The notes: generated from the sequence alone by a model not told the origin. 27,605 nt of DNA from Pseudomonadota bacterium (GCA_003242685.1 QGVD01000050.1:1-27605); one strand, 5' to 3'. Positions 1 through 7,699 are shown, counted from the stretch's first letter. Translations and numbers: made by a program.

Positions 1-335
1 CCGCCGGGGCCATCGTGCTCGTCCCACGCGGGGCGGGCAGCAGCGGATCGACGCCCGAGCTCGTCGCCGCGGCGAGAGCCCGCTGGGCTGTCGTCTCGGG
101 GCGACGGTCCACGGCCAGCGGAGAGGAAAGGCCCGCCGTTCTTCGCTGGCTCGGCTCGGGGGCCTGCGTGGTCGCGACTGCAGACGCGGGCGCCCTTCGC
201 TTCGTGGTGGACGGCGAGCGCGGGGTCATGCCTCCACGTGCGATGCGCGACGGCCCGCGCCTGTGGCGCGGACCACGCACGGACCCACCGTCGAAACCGC
301 ACGCCTGCCCGAATCTGCCGTTCGTCGCGGGATGA
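1..335 (+). CDS. comEC: ComEC/Rec2 DNA-uptake channel, C-terminal fragment
   Basis: Only the last ~110 residues are in the window; the gene enters from the left edge in the frame beginning at base 3 and stops with TGA at 333-335. The visible part matches the end of the metallo-beta-lactamase-like domain of ComEC: a strand (AIVLVP), a Gly/Ser turn, TPELVAAARARWAVVSG, then a C-terminal segment with GACVVATADAGALRF. ComEC is the inner-membrane channel that takes single-stranded DNA into the cytoplasm during transformation. The position just upstream of exbB-exbD-msbA-lpxK is the usual one in Gammaproteobacteria. Oddity: where many homologues read PHHGS, this one reads PRGAGSSGS, so a His usually thought to bind metal appears absent. 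The assignment rests on a short tail plus context. Confidence 0.72.
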   Translation, partial: AGAIVLVPRGAGSSGSTPELVAAARARWAVVSGRRSTASGEERPAVLRWLGSGACVVATADAGALRFVVDGERGVMPPRAMRDGPRLWRGPRTDPPSKPHACPNLPFVAG

Positions 336-347
336 GGAACTGCACCG

Positions 348-375
348 TTGAGCCGGCCCCGCTGTCCGGTATGAT
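348..375 (+). promoter_or_regulatory. Sigma70-like promoter for the exbB-kdsB operon
   Basis: A -35-like TTGAGC (348-353) and a -10-like TATGAT (370-375) are separated by 16 bp. Transcription would begin near 382, about 27 nt before the exbB ATG. The site lies just after the comEC stop codon, so the envelope operon could be transcribed independently of comEC. This is a sequence match only. Confidence 0.5.
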
Positions 376-408
376 CCGTCCCTCGGTCGGGGTCTTGGAA
401 ACAGCCTG

Positions 409-1035
409 ATGTGGGAAATCGTGCGGGCCGGCGGCCCGCTCATGTGGCCGATCATTCTGTGCTCGATCGGCGCTGCAGCCATCATTCTCGAGCGATTGTG
501 GACCCTGCAGGATCGGCGCGTCCTGCCGCGTGACCTGACGCAGAAGGTCTGGCAGCTGGTCGAGGCCAACCAGATCAACGACAAGGTCATCGCCGCGCTC
601 GAGCAGAACTCGCCGCTCGGCAAGGTGCTCGCCGCGGGACTGGCGAACCGGCATCGCCCGCGCGAGGTGATGATGGAGCGCCTCCAGGACACGGGCAGGC
701 ACGTCGTCCATGAGCTCGAGCGCTTTCTCAACACTCTGGGCACGATCGCGGGCATCTCGCCGCTCCTCGGCCTGCTGGGCACGGTGACGGGCATCATCAA
801 GGCGTTCGAGGCGATCCAGCAGGGCGGCATGGGCGATCCGCGCATGCTCTCCGGCGGCATCGCCGAGGCGCTCATCACGACCGCGGCCGGTCTCTGCGTC
901 GCCATTCCGGCGTTCATCGGCTACCGCTACCTGCGCGGCAAGGTCGATCGCATCGTCATCGAGATGGAGAAGGACGCGATCAGGCTCGCCGATGCGGTCG
1001 AGGCGGCCCAGCAACGCGAGCGCAACGCGGCCTAG
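409..1035 (+). CDS. exbB: ExbB/TolQ-family proton channel subunit
   Basis: 208-residue inner-membrane protein of the MotA/TolQ/ExbB family, close to the usual size. Three membrane segments are visible: about residues 10-29, 106-130 (containing the family signature around GISPLLGLLGTVTGI) and 151-172 (ITTAAGLCVAIPAFIGY). With ExbD it forms a proton-driven motor that energises outer-membrane transport or envelope maintenance through a TonB/TolA-like partner. No tonB is next to it. Its place between comEC and msbA is common in Pseudomonas and relatives, and the motor's specific client there is not settled. ATG at 409 follows the promoter at 348-375. An 18-nt gap separates it from exbD, so co-translation is likely. 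Confidence 0.9.
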   Translation: MWEIVRAGGPLMWPIILCSIGAAAIILERLWTLQDRRVLPRDLTQKVWQLVEANQINDKVIAALEQNSPLGKVLAAGLANRHRPREVMMERLQDTGRHVVHELERFLNTLGTIAGISPLLGLLGTVTGIIKAFEAIQQGGMGDPRMLSGGIAEALITTAAGLCVAIPAFIGYRYLRGKVDRIVIEMEKDAIRLADAVEAAQQRERNAA

Positions 1036-1053
1036 AGCGGGAGGGTCGATCGC

Positions 1054-1485
1054 GTGAACCTCAAGCCACGCCGCAGCGAGGAGCCCGAGATCAATCTCAC
1101 TCCTCTCATCGACGTCGTGCTGCTGCTGGTCGTGTTCTTCATGCTCTCCTCGACGTTCATCGAGGAGGGGCGGGTGCGCGTCCGCCTGCCGGAGGCGAGC
1201 AGCGTGCCGGTCGAGAGACCGAAGAGCGAGCCGCTCGTCGTCACGGTCACGCAGGAGGGCAGCTATCGCGTCAACGACCGCGAGCTCATCAACAACAGCC
1301 CGGATACGCTGCGCGCGGCGCTCATCAGGGAAGCCGGCGACGATCGCAGCATGCGCGTCTCGGTGCGTGCGGATGCGCGCGCGACCCACCAGTCGGTGAT
1401 CACCGCCATGGACGTGCTGGGTCGCCTCGGCTTCGCCGAGATCAGCATCGCCACCGTGAAGGAATCGCCCGCGGGGCAGCCTTGA
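1054..1485 (+). CDS. exbD: ExbD/TolR-family motor subunit
   Basis: 143 residues: a short cytoplasmic N-terminus, one membrane helix (about residues 18-37) and a periplasmic domain. The helix carries Asp20 in the signature NLTPLIDVVLLLVVFF; by homology this is the protonatable residue of ExbD (Asp25 in E. coli). It works with the ExbB just upstream. The GTG start at 1054 has a good Shine-Dalgarno (GGGAGGG at 1039-1045). Its stop codon overlaps the start of msbA by four bases, which implies translational coupling of the motor with the lipid A transporter. Confidence 0.92.
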   Translation: MNLKPRRSEEPEINLTPLIDVVLLLVVFFMLSSTFIEEGRVRVRLPEASSVPVERPKSEPLVVTVTQEGSYRVNDRELINNSPDTLRAALIREAGDDRSMRVSVRADARATHQSVITAMDVLGRLGFAEISIATVKESPAGQP

Positions 1486-3254
1486 ACGACACGGTCGCCG
1501 CCGTCAGCGCTCTGCCGCCGACCGATGCGCGGCGCGTCTTCTTCCGCCTCCTCGGCTACGCGAAGCCGCACTGGAAGGCCTTCCTTCTCTCGATCCTCGG
1601 CTCGACGCTGTTCGCCGCGACGAATGCGGGCTTCGTCGAGTTCACCCGCGATTTCCTCAACGACGCGTTCGCGAACGACGCGCGCCCGCGCTATCTGCTC
1701 TGGTTCGTGCCCGCCGCGATCGTGGTGCTCTTCTTCCTGCGCGGCGTCGGTGACTACGTGTCGAACTACTTCTCCGGCTACGTCGGCCGGCAGATCGTCA
1801 AGACGCTGCGCCGGGACCTGTTCGCGAAGTACCTGCATCTTCCGGTGGCGTACTACGACCGGGCGTCCACGGGGTCGATGCTCTCGCGCCTCACCTACAA
1901 CATCGAGATGGTCGCGGAGGCGGCCACGACCTCCGTCACTTCGCTCCTGCGCGACTCGCTGACGTTCGTTCTGCTCATCGGCTACCTGTTCTACCTCAAC
2001 TGGCGTCTCGCGGCCTTCGTCATCCTCCTCGTTCCGCCGCTCGGCTGGCTCATCCGCCGGGTGAACCAGCTCTTCCGCCGCTACAGCACGCGCATCCAGA
2101 ACTCGATGGGCGACGTCACGCGCGTGGCGAAGGAGGCGCTCGAGGGCCAGAGGGTCATCAAGGCCTTCAACGCGCAGGAGTACGAGCAGCGCTCATTCGA
2201 GGCGGTCAACGAGGCGAACCGCCGCTCCTACATGCGCCTCATCGGCACGAAGGCGGCGAGCAATCCCGTCATCCAGCTCATCGCCTCGTTCGGTCTCGCC
2301 GGGATCATGTATCTCGCCGTCAGGCAGGTGCTCGCGGGTGAGCTCCAGCCCGGCGACTTCATCGGCTTCCTCGGCGCGATGGTCATGGCCTCGCAGAGCC
2401 TGCGCAGCATCGTGAACGTGTTCGGTCCTCTGCAGCAGGGCATCGCGGCCGGTGCGAGTGTCTTCGAGGTGCTCGATGCAGAATCGGAGCCGGCCGGAGG
2501 CACGCGCAGACTCGAGCGCGCGGAAGGCGCCGTCTCCTTCCGCAACGTGAGCTTCGAGTACGCGCCGGAGAAGGGGGCCGTGCTGCGTAACGTGAGCGTC
2601 GACGTTCCACCGCGCACGACGCTCGCCATCGTCGGCAAGTCGGGCAGCGGCAAGTCGACGCTCGTGAGTCTGCTGCCGCGGTTCTACGATCCGCAGGGCG
2701 GCGCCGTTCTGCTCGACGGCGTCGACGTGCGCGAGTACCGGCTCGCCGATCTGCGCAGGCAGATCAGCGTCGTGAGCCAGGACGTCGTGCTCTTCAACGA
2801 CACCATTCGCAACAACATCGCTTTCGGCACTGCCGATGCGACGGACGAGGCGGTGGAAGAGGCCGCGCGTGCGGCGTTCGTGATGGAGTTCGCCGAGCAG
2901 CTTCCGCAGGGCCTCGATACGGTGGTGGGTGATCGAGGCTCGCTGCTCTCCGGCGGTCAGCGCCAGCGCATCGCCATCGCGCGGGCGCTGCTCAAGGACG
3001 CACCCGTGCTCGTGCTCGACGAGGCGACCTCGGCGCTCGATACGGAGTCGGAACGGCGCATCCAGGAGGCGCTGTCCCGGCTCGTGCGCAACCGGACGAC
3101 GTTCGTCATCGCTCACCGTCTCTCCACGGTCGAGCAGGCCGACCGGATCATCGTGCTCGACGAAGGCGAGATCGTCGAGAGCGGCACGCATGCGGAGCTG
3201 CTCGCGCGCGGCGGCGCGTACGCTCAGCTCTATCGCATGCAGTTCAGCGTCTGA
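1482..3254 (+). CDS. msbA: Lipid A export ATP-binding/permease protein MsbA
   Basis: 590-residue half-size ABC exporter that flips lipid A-core across the inner membrane. The N-terminal ~320 residues hold six membrane helices (first near residue 32). The nucleotide-binding domain shows Walker A GKSGSGKST (385-393), Q-loop Gln433, signature LSGGQ (489-493), Walker B VLVLDE (509-514) and H-loop His545; all catalytic elements are intact. The start is TTG at 1482, overlapping the exbD stop in TTGA; no better in-frame start lies nearby, and translation here fits the family N-terminus. The family contains close multidrug exporters, but position directly upstream of lpxK makes lipid A transport the strong call. 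A 49-nt gap precedes lpxK. Confidence 0.95.
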   Translation: MNDTVAAVSALPPTDARRVFFRLLGYAKPHWKAFLLSILGSTLFAATNAGFVEFTRDFLNDAFANDARPRYLLWFVPAAIVVLFFLRGVGDYVSNYFSGYVGRQIVKTLRRDLFAKYLHLPVAYYDRASTGSMLSRLTYNIEMVAEAATTSVTSLLRDSLTFVLLIGYLFYLNWRLAAFVILLVPPLGWLIRRVNQLFRRYSTRIQNSMGDVTRVAKEALEGQRVIKAFNAQEYEQRSFEAVNEANRRSYMRLIGTKAASNPVIQLIASFGLAGIMYLAVRQVLAGELQPGDFIGFLGAMVMASQSLRSIVNVFGPLQQGIAAGASVFEVLDAESEPAGGTRRLERAEGAVSFRNVSFEYAPEKGAVLRNVSVDVPPRTTLAIVGKSGSGKSTLVSLLPRFYDPQGGAVLLDGVDVREYRLADLRRQISVVSQDVVLFNDTIRNNIAFGTADATDEAVEEAARAAFVMEFAEQLPQGLDTVVGDRGSLLSGGQRQRIAIARALLKDAPVLVLDEATSALDTESERRIQEALSRLVRNRTTFVIAHRLSTVEQADRIIVLDEGEIVESGTHAELLARGGAYAQLYRMQFSV

Positions 3255-3303
3255 GCGCTCACGCGGCGGTCGGCGCACGGAATCGGCGGTGCGGGGTCGC
3301 GCG

Positions 3304-4335
3304 ATGGAACGATGGCTCAACGAGCTGTGGTACGGAAGCGGAACCGGCGCCGCGCTGCTCGCGCCGTTCGAGCTGCTGTTCCGGGCGGCCGTCACCGTGC
3401 GGAATCACGCGTATGACGCCGGATGGGCGCGTGTGATACGCGTCCCGCGGCCGGTGATCGTCGTCGGCAATCTCACCGTCGGTGGCACCGGCAAGACGCC
3501 GCTCGTGGCCTGGCTCGCGCAGCGACTGTCCGAACGGGGACTGCGGGTCGGCATCGCCTCGCGCGGGCACGGAGGCGAGGCGCGGGCGCCGCGGATCGTC
3601 GGGCGCGACACCGACTGGCGCGAAGTCGGCGACGAGCCGCTGCTGCTCGCACGACGGACGGGATGTCCCGTCGTCGTGTCACGCGATCGCGTCGCCGCGG
3701 CACGAGCGCTCGTCGAGCAGGGCGTCGATGTCATCGTGTGCGACGACGGGCTGCAGCACCGCAGGCTCGCCCGCGACTGCGAGATCGTGGTGCTCGACGG
3801 AACGCGGGGCTTCGGCAACGGACGGCTGCTGCCGGCCGGTCCGCTGCGCGAACCGGCGACGCGGCTCGCGCGCGCCGCTGCGATCGTCGTCAACGGCGAG
3901 CCCGGACCGCGCGCAGCGGCAGCGCTCGAGTCCTCACGCGTGCCCGTGCTGCGCATGGAGCTCGTTCCGGATGCGGTCCGCCAGGTGGCCGGCGGCGAGG
4001 CGCCGCGCCCGCTCGAGAGCTTCCGCGGCGCGCAGGTGCATGCGGTGGCCGGCATCGGAAATCCCGCACGCTTCTTCGCACAGCTTCGCACGTACGGGCT
4101 CGATGTGATCGAGCATGCCTTTCCCGACCACCATCCGTTCGCGGCCTCGGACCTCGTGTTCGGTGACACGCTTCCCGTGCTGATGACGGAGAAGGATGCC
4201 GTAAAATGCCGGGCGTTCGCCGATCCGCGCCTGTGGTACGTTCCGGTCTCGGTGCGTTTCGGCGATGCGCAGGAGCGTGAGCTGCTCGACCACGTCCTGT
4301 GCCGCATCAACCTCTCACCGGGCACGAAAGACTGA
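3304..4335 (+). CDS. lpxK: Tetraacyldisaccharide 4'-kinase LpxK
   Basis: 343 residues. LpxK phosphorylates the 4' position of tetraacyl-disaccharide-1-phosphate to make lipid IVA, at the cytoplasmic face of the inner membrane. The N-terminus has a hydrophobic, membrane-associating stretch (about residues 17-32), followed by the P-loop VGGTGKTP (about 59-66). Further family landmarks are DDGLQHRRLARD and the C-terminal FPDHHPF and LMTEKDAVK motifs. The ATG at 3304 gives the conserved start MERWLNELWY; the same frame stays open upstream inside msbA but that is not plausible coding. No strong Shine-Dalgarno is seen. Only 5 nt separate it from ycaR. Confidence 0.95.
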   Translation: MERWLNELWYGSGTGAALLAPFELLFRAAVTVRNHAYDAGWARVIRVPRPVIVVGNLTVGGTGKTPLVAWLAQRLSERGLRVGIASRGHGGEARAPRIVGRDTDWREVGDEPLLLARRTGCPVVVSRDRVAAARALVEQGVDVIVCDDGLQHRRLARDCEIVVLDGTRGFGNGRLLPAGPLREPATRLARAAAIVVNGEPGPRAAAALESSRVPVLRMELVPDAVRQVAGGEAPRPLESFRGAQVHAVAGIGNPARFFAQLRTYGLDVIEHAFPDHHPFAASDLVFGDTLPVLMTEKDAVKCRAFADPRLWYVPVSVRFGDAQERELLDHVLCRINLSPGTKD

Positions 4336-4340
4336 ACGAC

Positions 4341-4529
4341 ATGGATGCGCGGCTGCTCGAGATACTGGCCTGTCCCATCTGCAAGGGACCGCTGCGCTTT
4401 CATCGGGACGCGCAGGTCCTGGTGTGCCGGATGGACCGTCTGGCCTATCCGATCCGCGACGGCGTTCCCGTGATGCTGGAAGAAGAGGCACGCCAGCTTC
4501 CCGCGGACGATCCGCTCCTCGAACGCTGA
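4341..4529 (+). CDS. ycaR: Trm112-family protein YcaR
   Basis: 62 residues, the normal size for the UPF0434/Trm112 family of small proteins found between lpxK and kdsB across Gammaproteobacteria. One CxxC is visible (LACPICKG, about residues 10-17). The second half shows LVCRMDRLAYPIRDGVPVML, with a single Cys, as in many bacterial members. Its exact biochemical role in bacteria is unclear; eukaryotic Trm112 activates methyltransferases. The ATG at 4341 was chosen because it gives the conserved MDARLLEILACP start. kdsB starts 11 nt after the stop, so it is almost certainly in the same operon. Confidence 0.9.
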   Translation: MDARLLEILACPICKGPLRFHRDAQVLVCRMDRLAYPIRDGVPVMLEEEARQLPADDPLLER

Positions 4530-4540
4530 CCGCGAGCCGC

Positions 4541-5308
4541 ATGTTCCGCGTCGTCATCCCCGCGCGCTACGCCTCGACGCGCCTGCCGGGCAAGGCTCTG
4601 CTTCCGCTCGCCGGGAAACCCATGATCCGGTGGGTATACGAGCGCGCACGCGCCTCGCGCGCAGCGGAGGTCCTCATCGCCACCGACGACGCACGCATCG
4701 CCGAAGCGGCGCGCGGCTTCGGGGCCGCGGTGGTTCTCACGGCTGCGACGCATGCGTCGGGCACTGATCGCATCGCCGAGGTCGCGCGAATCCGCACCTG
4801 GCACGACGACGAGATCGTGGTGAACGTGCAGGGCGACGAGCCGCTGATACCGCCGGCGATCATCGACCAGGTGGCAGCGCTCCTCGTGGCTCATCCGACG
4901 GCGCACATCGCCACCCTCGCGACTCGCATCGAATCTCTCGCGGAGTTCCTCGATCCGAATGCGGTGAAAGTCGTGAGCGATGCGGAGGGGCGTGCGCTCT
5001 ATTTCAGCCGTGCGCCGATTCCCTGGGACAGGGAGGGTGCGCCTGCCGGGATCACCAGCCAGACGCGCTTCGGCAATGCACGACGCCACATCGGTCTGTA
5101 CGCCTACCGCGTCGGTGCGCTGCATCGTCTTGCCTCACTCGCTCCGACGGCACTGGAGCAATGTGAGAAGCTCGAGCAGCTCCGCGCCCTCGAGCATGGC
5201 ATGGAGATCCGTCTTGCTGACGCCTGCGAGCGTCCGGGTCCCGACGTCAACACGCAGGAAGATCTCGAGCGCGTCACCGGACTGCTGTCGCGGACGCCGG
5301 GAACGTAG
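4541..5308 (+). CDS. kdsB: 3-deoxy-manno-octulosonate cytidylyltransferase (CMP-Kdo synthetase)
   Basis: 255 residues, the standard length. KdsB activates Kdo as CMP-Kdo for transfer to lipid A in the cytoplasm. The nucleotide-binding N-terminus IPARYASTRLPGK (about 5-17) is complete, as are VNVQGDEPLIP, the YFSRAPIPWDR substrate loop, the GLYAYR segment and the terminal DVNTQEDLERV. ATG at 4541 directly follows the ycaR stop. It closes the lipid A/Kdo operon; the gene expected next in Pseudomonas-like genomes, the tyrosine phosphatase, comes only at 7127. Confidence 0.96.
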   Translation: MFRVVIPARYASTRLPGKALLPLAGKPMIRWVYERARASRAAEVLIATDDARIAEAARGFGAAVVLTAATHASGTDRIAEVARIRTWHDDEIVVNVQGDEPLIPPAIIDQVAALLVAHPTAHIATLATRIESLAEFLDPNAVKVVSDAEGRALYFSRAPIPWDREGAPAGITSQTRFGNARRHIGLYAYRVGALHRLASLAPTALEQCEKLEQLRALEHGMEIRLADACERPGPDVNTQEDLERVTGLLSRTPGT

Positions 5309-5352
5309 ATTGCTGGAGCGAGATCGGGTGTCGCTCCGTGCAGGTCCACGCC

Positions 5353-5481
5353 ATGGGACACAGAGCACCGAGAGCGCCCGATCGAACCCACGTACTTCTC
5401 GCATGGCTGGCACTCGTGATCTTCGTCGGACTGATCTTCGCTTCGATCTGGTCCGACGTGCCGATCCGCTGGCCGCAGTAG
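5353..5481 (+). CDS. Possible small single-helix membrane protein
   Basis: A 42-codon frame starts at ATG 5353 and ends in TAG at 5479-5481; a GTG at 5338 in the same frame would add five residues. The product has a basic N-terminus (MGHRAPRAPDRTH), one strongly hydrophobic stretch of about 20 residues (LLAWLALVIFVGLIFASIW) and a short tail SDVPIRWPQ. This looks like a one-helix inner-membrane protein with the N-terminus inside. I see no convincing Shine-Dalgarno and do not recognise a family. It lies 44 nt after kdsB and 220 nt before the large membrane protein, and could work with the latter. It may equally be a chance open frame. Confidence 0.3.
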   Translation: MGHRAPRAPDRTHVLLAWLALVIFVGLIFASIWSDVPIRWPQ

Positions 5482-5701
5482 TGCGGTAGCGTCCGACGGA
5501 CGCCTGACCCATGCGACTGCGGGTGCGCCATCGACCCGCCGCCGGCTTCTCTTGTATCCGCGAAGGGGCGCAGATGGCACCGGACGCCTGACGCGGCGGC
5601 GTCGTCTTCACGCTCCGGGAACACGGATTGCTGGACCGTCCCGCTTGGATCCGCCCGCCGGACGGCCCGAGCAACCAGGGAGCAGCAGAGGAGGGCCATA
5701 C
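5482..5701. other. Intergenic stretch with a 12-bp direct repeat
   Basis: Together with the flanks of the possible small gene this belongs to the 393-base kdsB-to-membrane-protein gap. The 12-mer CGGACGCCTGAC occurs at 5497-5508 and again at 5581-5592, 84 bp apart. No convincing promoter or terminator was found. At the right end, GAGGAGG (5688-5694) is the Shine-Dalgarno of the gene at 5702, with a 7-nt spacer. Confidence 0.35.
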
Positions 5702-6967
5702 ATGAAGCCCTTCGATTCTCGACGGTGGCCGGATCAGTGGTATGCGGCCGCGTGCGCGATCTCGGCCGTCTGCCTCGTCGCAACGCTGTTCAGCAGCTAC
5801 TTCCCTTCGGGCCCGATCAGACACGTTCTCGGCCAGCTCCCGTTGAGCGGGGAGAACAACGCAGCGGTCTGGTTCGCGGGCATGCTGCTGCTCGTCGCGA
5901 GTCTTCATGCGTTCGATGGATTCGTGAGATTCCGCGCCGCGGGACGCGCACGCGTCGCGCAAGCGTGGCTCGCCGTGGCGGCGATCCTGCTCGTCTTCTG
6001 CATCGACGAGACCGCTTCGCTCCACGAGCGCATGCCTCGGTGGCTCGGGGTCGGTTCCTGGCTGTCCCTTCTGCCGTTCGGAATGGTCCTCGTCGGACTC
6101 CTCGCGGTCGGCCTCCACGGACTCTGGTCGGACGCCACCCAGCGCTCGAGCGCGAAGCGGCTCGGCATTGCCTTCGCGCTGTTCGCCACCGTTCCCGTGC
6201 ACGAGTTCCTTCAGCAGAGAACACAGTGGTGGGGCAGCTATTCCGGTCTGCGCACGTTCCTGGAGGAAGGTACCGAGATGGCGGCAACCCTTCTCGTGCT
6301 CGGAACCGCGATGCGCAACTCCGTGATCGACCGCGACGTCCCTTCCGCAGGGCGGGGGCCTCTCTTCGACGCCGTCATTCTGTACCGCCCGGCGATACTC
6401 ACAGCAGCACTTCCGATCGCACCGCTCGCCGCTTACGTGACGGCGCAGCTCCCCGATCTCGATCGGGGCAGGCCCGCGGACTCGCTGGCTTCGATCGTGC
6501 TCACGCTGGCCGCGCTCACGATCGCGCGGCCATTTCTGCTCCACCTGAGCGCACCGACCATGCAACGCCTCGCGCTCGCCGGCGTCGCGCTGTCGATGTC
6601 GGTCGGTGCAATGGCGCTCAACCGGTCCGCGGGGCCGGCGCTCAAGCTCTCGATTCTCGCCGCAGTCTTCCTGCTGTTTGCGCTGCTTTGGGCCACCGCT
6701 CAGGGCGCGCGGCACCGGCCGCTGGCGCTGTCCGCGATCGTGCTCGGCGTGCTGGTGCTGCTCGCACCCCGGGTCGGGCCGGGTTTCCTGGCGATGAACG
6801 GTCTGATGCTGCTGCTCGCCCTGGCGTGCTTCGTTCTTGCCGGCGCGCCGGTAGCGGAGGGCGCCGAGGCGCGAGAGAAGGTCGCGGTCGCGTCAGAGAC
6901 CCCGCCGCCCGCGCCGACCGAGGAAAATGGGGCCCCTGCGAGCAGACCTGCGGGTCCTTCCCTCTAG
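5702..6967 (+). CDS. Unrecognised polytopic membrane protein with acidic/His clusters
   Basis: 421 residues with roughly ten hydrophobic segments, the first at about residues 14-33 and the last at about 365-385, then a Pro/Ala-rich, probably disordered cytoplasmic tail (about 386-421). I do not recognise a named family. Three polar clusters stand out in or beside membrane helices: Asp102-Glu103...Ser106-x-His108-Glu109, His167-Glu168, and Glu188-Glu189...Glu192. Such a pattern could bind a metal or form an intramembrane active site; this is inference. The ATG at 5702 has a strong GAGGAGG seven bases upstream. The gene, with the small frame before it, separates kdsB from the tyrosine phosphatase, which are often neighbours. 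Codon and GC character look like the surroundings, so recent transfer is not obvious. Confidence 0.75.
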   Translation: MKPFDSRRWPDQWYAAACAISAVCLVATLFSSYFPSGPIRHVLGQLPLSGENNAAVWFAGMLLLVASLHAFDGFVRFRAAGRARVAQAWLAVAAILLVFCIDETASLHERMPRWLGVGSWLSLLPFGMVLVGLLAVGLHGLWSDATQRSSAKRLGIAFALFATVPVHEFLQQRTQWWGSYSGLRTFLEEGTEMAATLLVLGTAMRNSVIDRDVPSAGRGPLFDAVILYRPAILTAALPIAPLAAYVTAQLPDLDRGRPADSLASIVLTLAALTIARPFLLHLSAPTMQRLALAGVALSMSVGAMALNRSAGPALKLSILAAVFLLFALLWATAQGARHRPLALSAIVLGVLVLLAPRVGPGFLAMNGLMLLLALACFVLAGAPVAEGAEAREKVAVASETPPPAPTEENGAPASRPAGPSL

Positions 6968-7126
6968 GAGCCCGGAGGGCGTGAGCTCGAGGGCGCCGCC
7001 CGGCCCCGCAGCGCCGAGTCGCGGCTGGCGTCTGCGATCCGTCGCCTTGCCATGGGATGGACAAGCCGAGAACGGAGATCCCAGACTAGGCTCATCGCCG
7101 GAAAATCTGGTATCCCACGATCGATC

Positions 7127-7603
7127 ATGAAGCTGCTCTTCGTCTGTCTCGGGAACATCTGCCGTTCGCCGACGGCGGAAGTCGTGCTGCGACACATTGC
7201 GGCACGCGAATATCCCGATCTGTCACTCCACGTCGATTCGGCCGGCACGGCCGGCTATCACGTCGGCGAGCCGCCGGATGTCAGGGCTCAGGAAGCCGCA
7301 CGGCGCCGCGGCTACGACATGTCGTCGCTCCGTGCGCGCGTGGTAGAGCCGGCGGACTTCGAGCGCTTCGACCTGATCCTCGCCATGGACCGCAGCAATC
7401 TCGCGGTTCTGAGGCGCCGCGCGCCGGCCACCTGGCACGAGCGCATCCGGCTCTTCCTCGAGTTCGCGCCCGACCTGGGCACGCTCGAAGTGCCCGATCC
7501 GTACTACGGTGGGCCGAACGGGTTCGAGGAAGTGCTGGATCTCGTCGAAGCCGCATCGCGCGGGCTGCTGAATCACCTGCGCGCGAGGGCGCGTGCTGCC
7601 TGA
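7127..7603 (+). CDS. Low-molecular-weight protein-tyrosine phosphatase
   Basis: 158 residues, typical for the family. The P-loop VCLGNICRSPTAE contains the CX5R motif (nucleophile Cys7, Arg13), and the general-acid loop appears as VPDPYYGG, with Asp at about residue 125. These enzymes dephosphorylate tyrosine; in Gram-negatives some control capsule or exopolysaccharide tyrosine kinases (Wzb/Etp type), but no kinase or export genes are adjacent, so the substrate is unknown. In Pseudomonas-like genomes the gene follows kdsB. The ATG at 7127 gives the conserved MKLLFVCLGN start. It converges on rne, with a hairpin terminator between them. Confidence 0.9.
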   Translation: MKLLFVCLGNICRSPTAEVVLRHIAAREYPDLSLHVDSAGTAGYHVGEPPDVRAQEAARRRGYDMSSLRARVVEPADFERFDLILAMDRSNLAVLRRRAPATWHERIRLFLEFAPDLGTLEVPDPYYGGPNGFEEVLDLVEAASRGLLNHLRARARAA

Positions 7604-7606
7604 AAA

Positions 7607-7631
7607 CCCGGCCTGCCGTTCGACGGCCGGG
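7607..7631. other. Small hairpin just after the phosphatase stop
   Basis: CCCGGCC (7607-7613) and GGCCGGG (7625-7631) form a 7-bp stem around an 11-nt loop, starting four bases after the phosphatase stop codon. There is no U-run after it. It may stabilise the mRNA 3' end or assist the stronger hairpin that follows. Confidence 0.35.
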
Positions 7632-7657
7632 GAACGTGCGACGCTCGAAATGAAAGC

Positions 7658-7684
7658 GGGGCGCCGGGTATCACCCGGCGCCCC
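7658..7684. terminator. Strong hairpin between convergent phosphatase gene and rne
   Basis: A perfect 12-bp GC-rich inverted repeat (GGGGCGCCGGGT / ACCCGGCGCCCC) with a 3-nt loop lies between the two converging genes, 15 nt beyond the rne stop. Read on the minus strand it is followed by GCTTTCATTT, a weak T-rich tract, so it best serves rne. It may also stop plus-strand transcripts. Confidence 0.7.
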
Positions 7685-7699
7685 TGTGCTGCACGTGGA

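Noticed and set aside
226..1389. 387-codon minus-strand frame opposite exbB-exbD
   Set aside because: Antisense shadow of two well-defined genes; His/Asp/Arg-rich product with no domain.
2193..3395. 400-codon minus-strand frame opposite msbA
   Set aside because: Antisense to intact ABC transporter motifs; no recognisable protein features.
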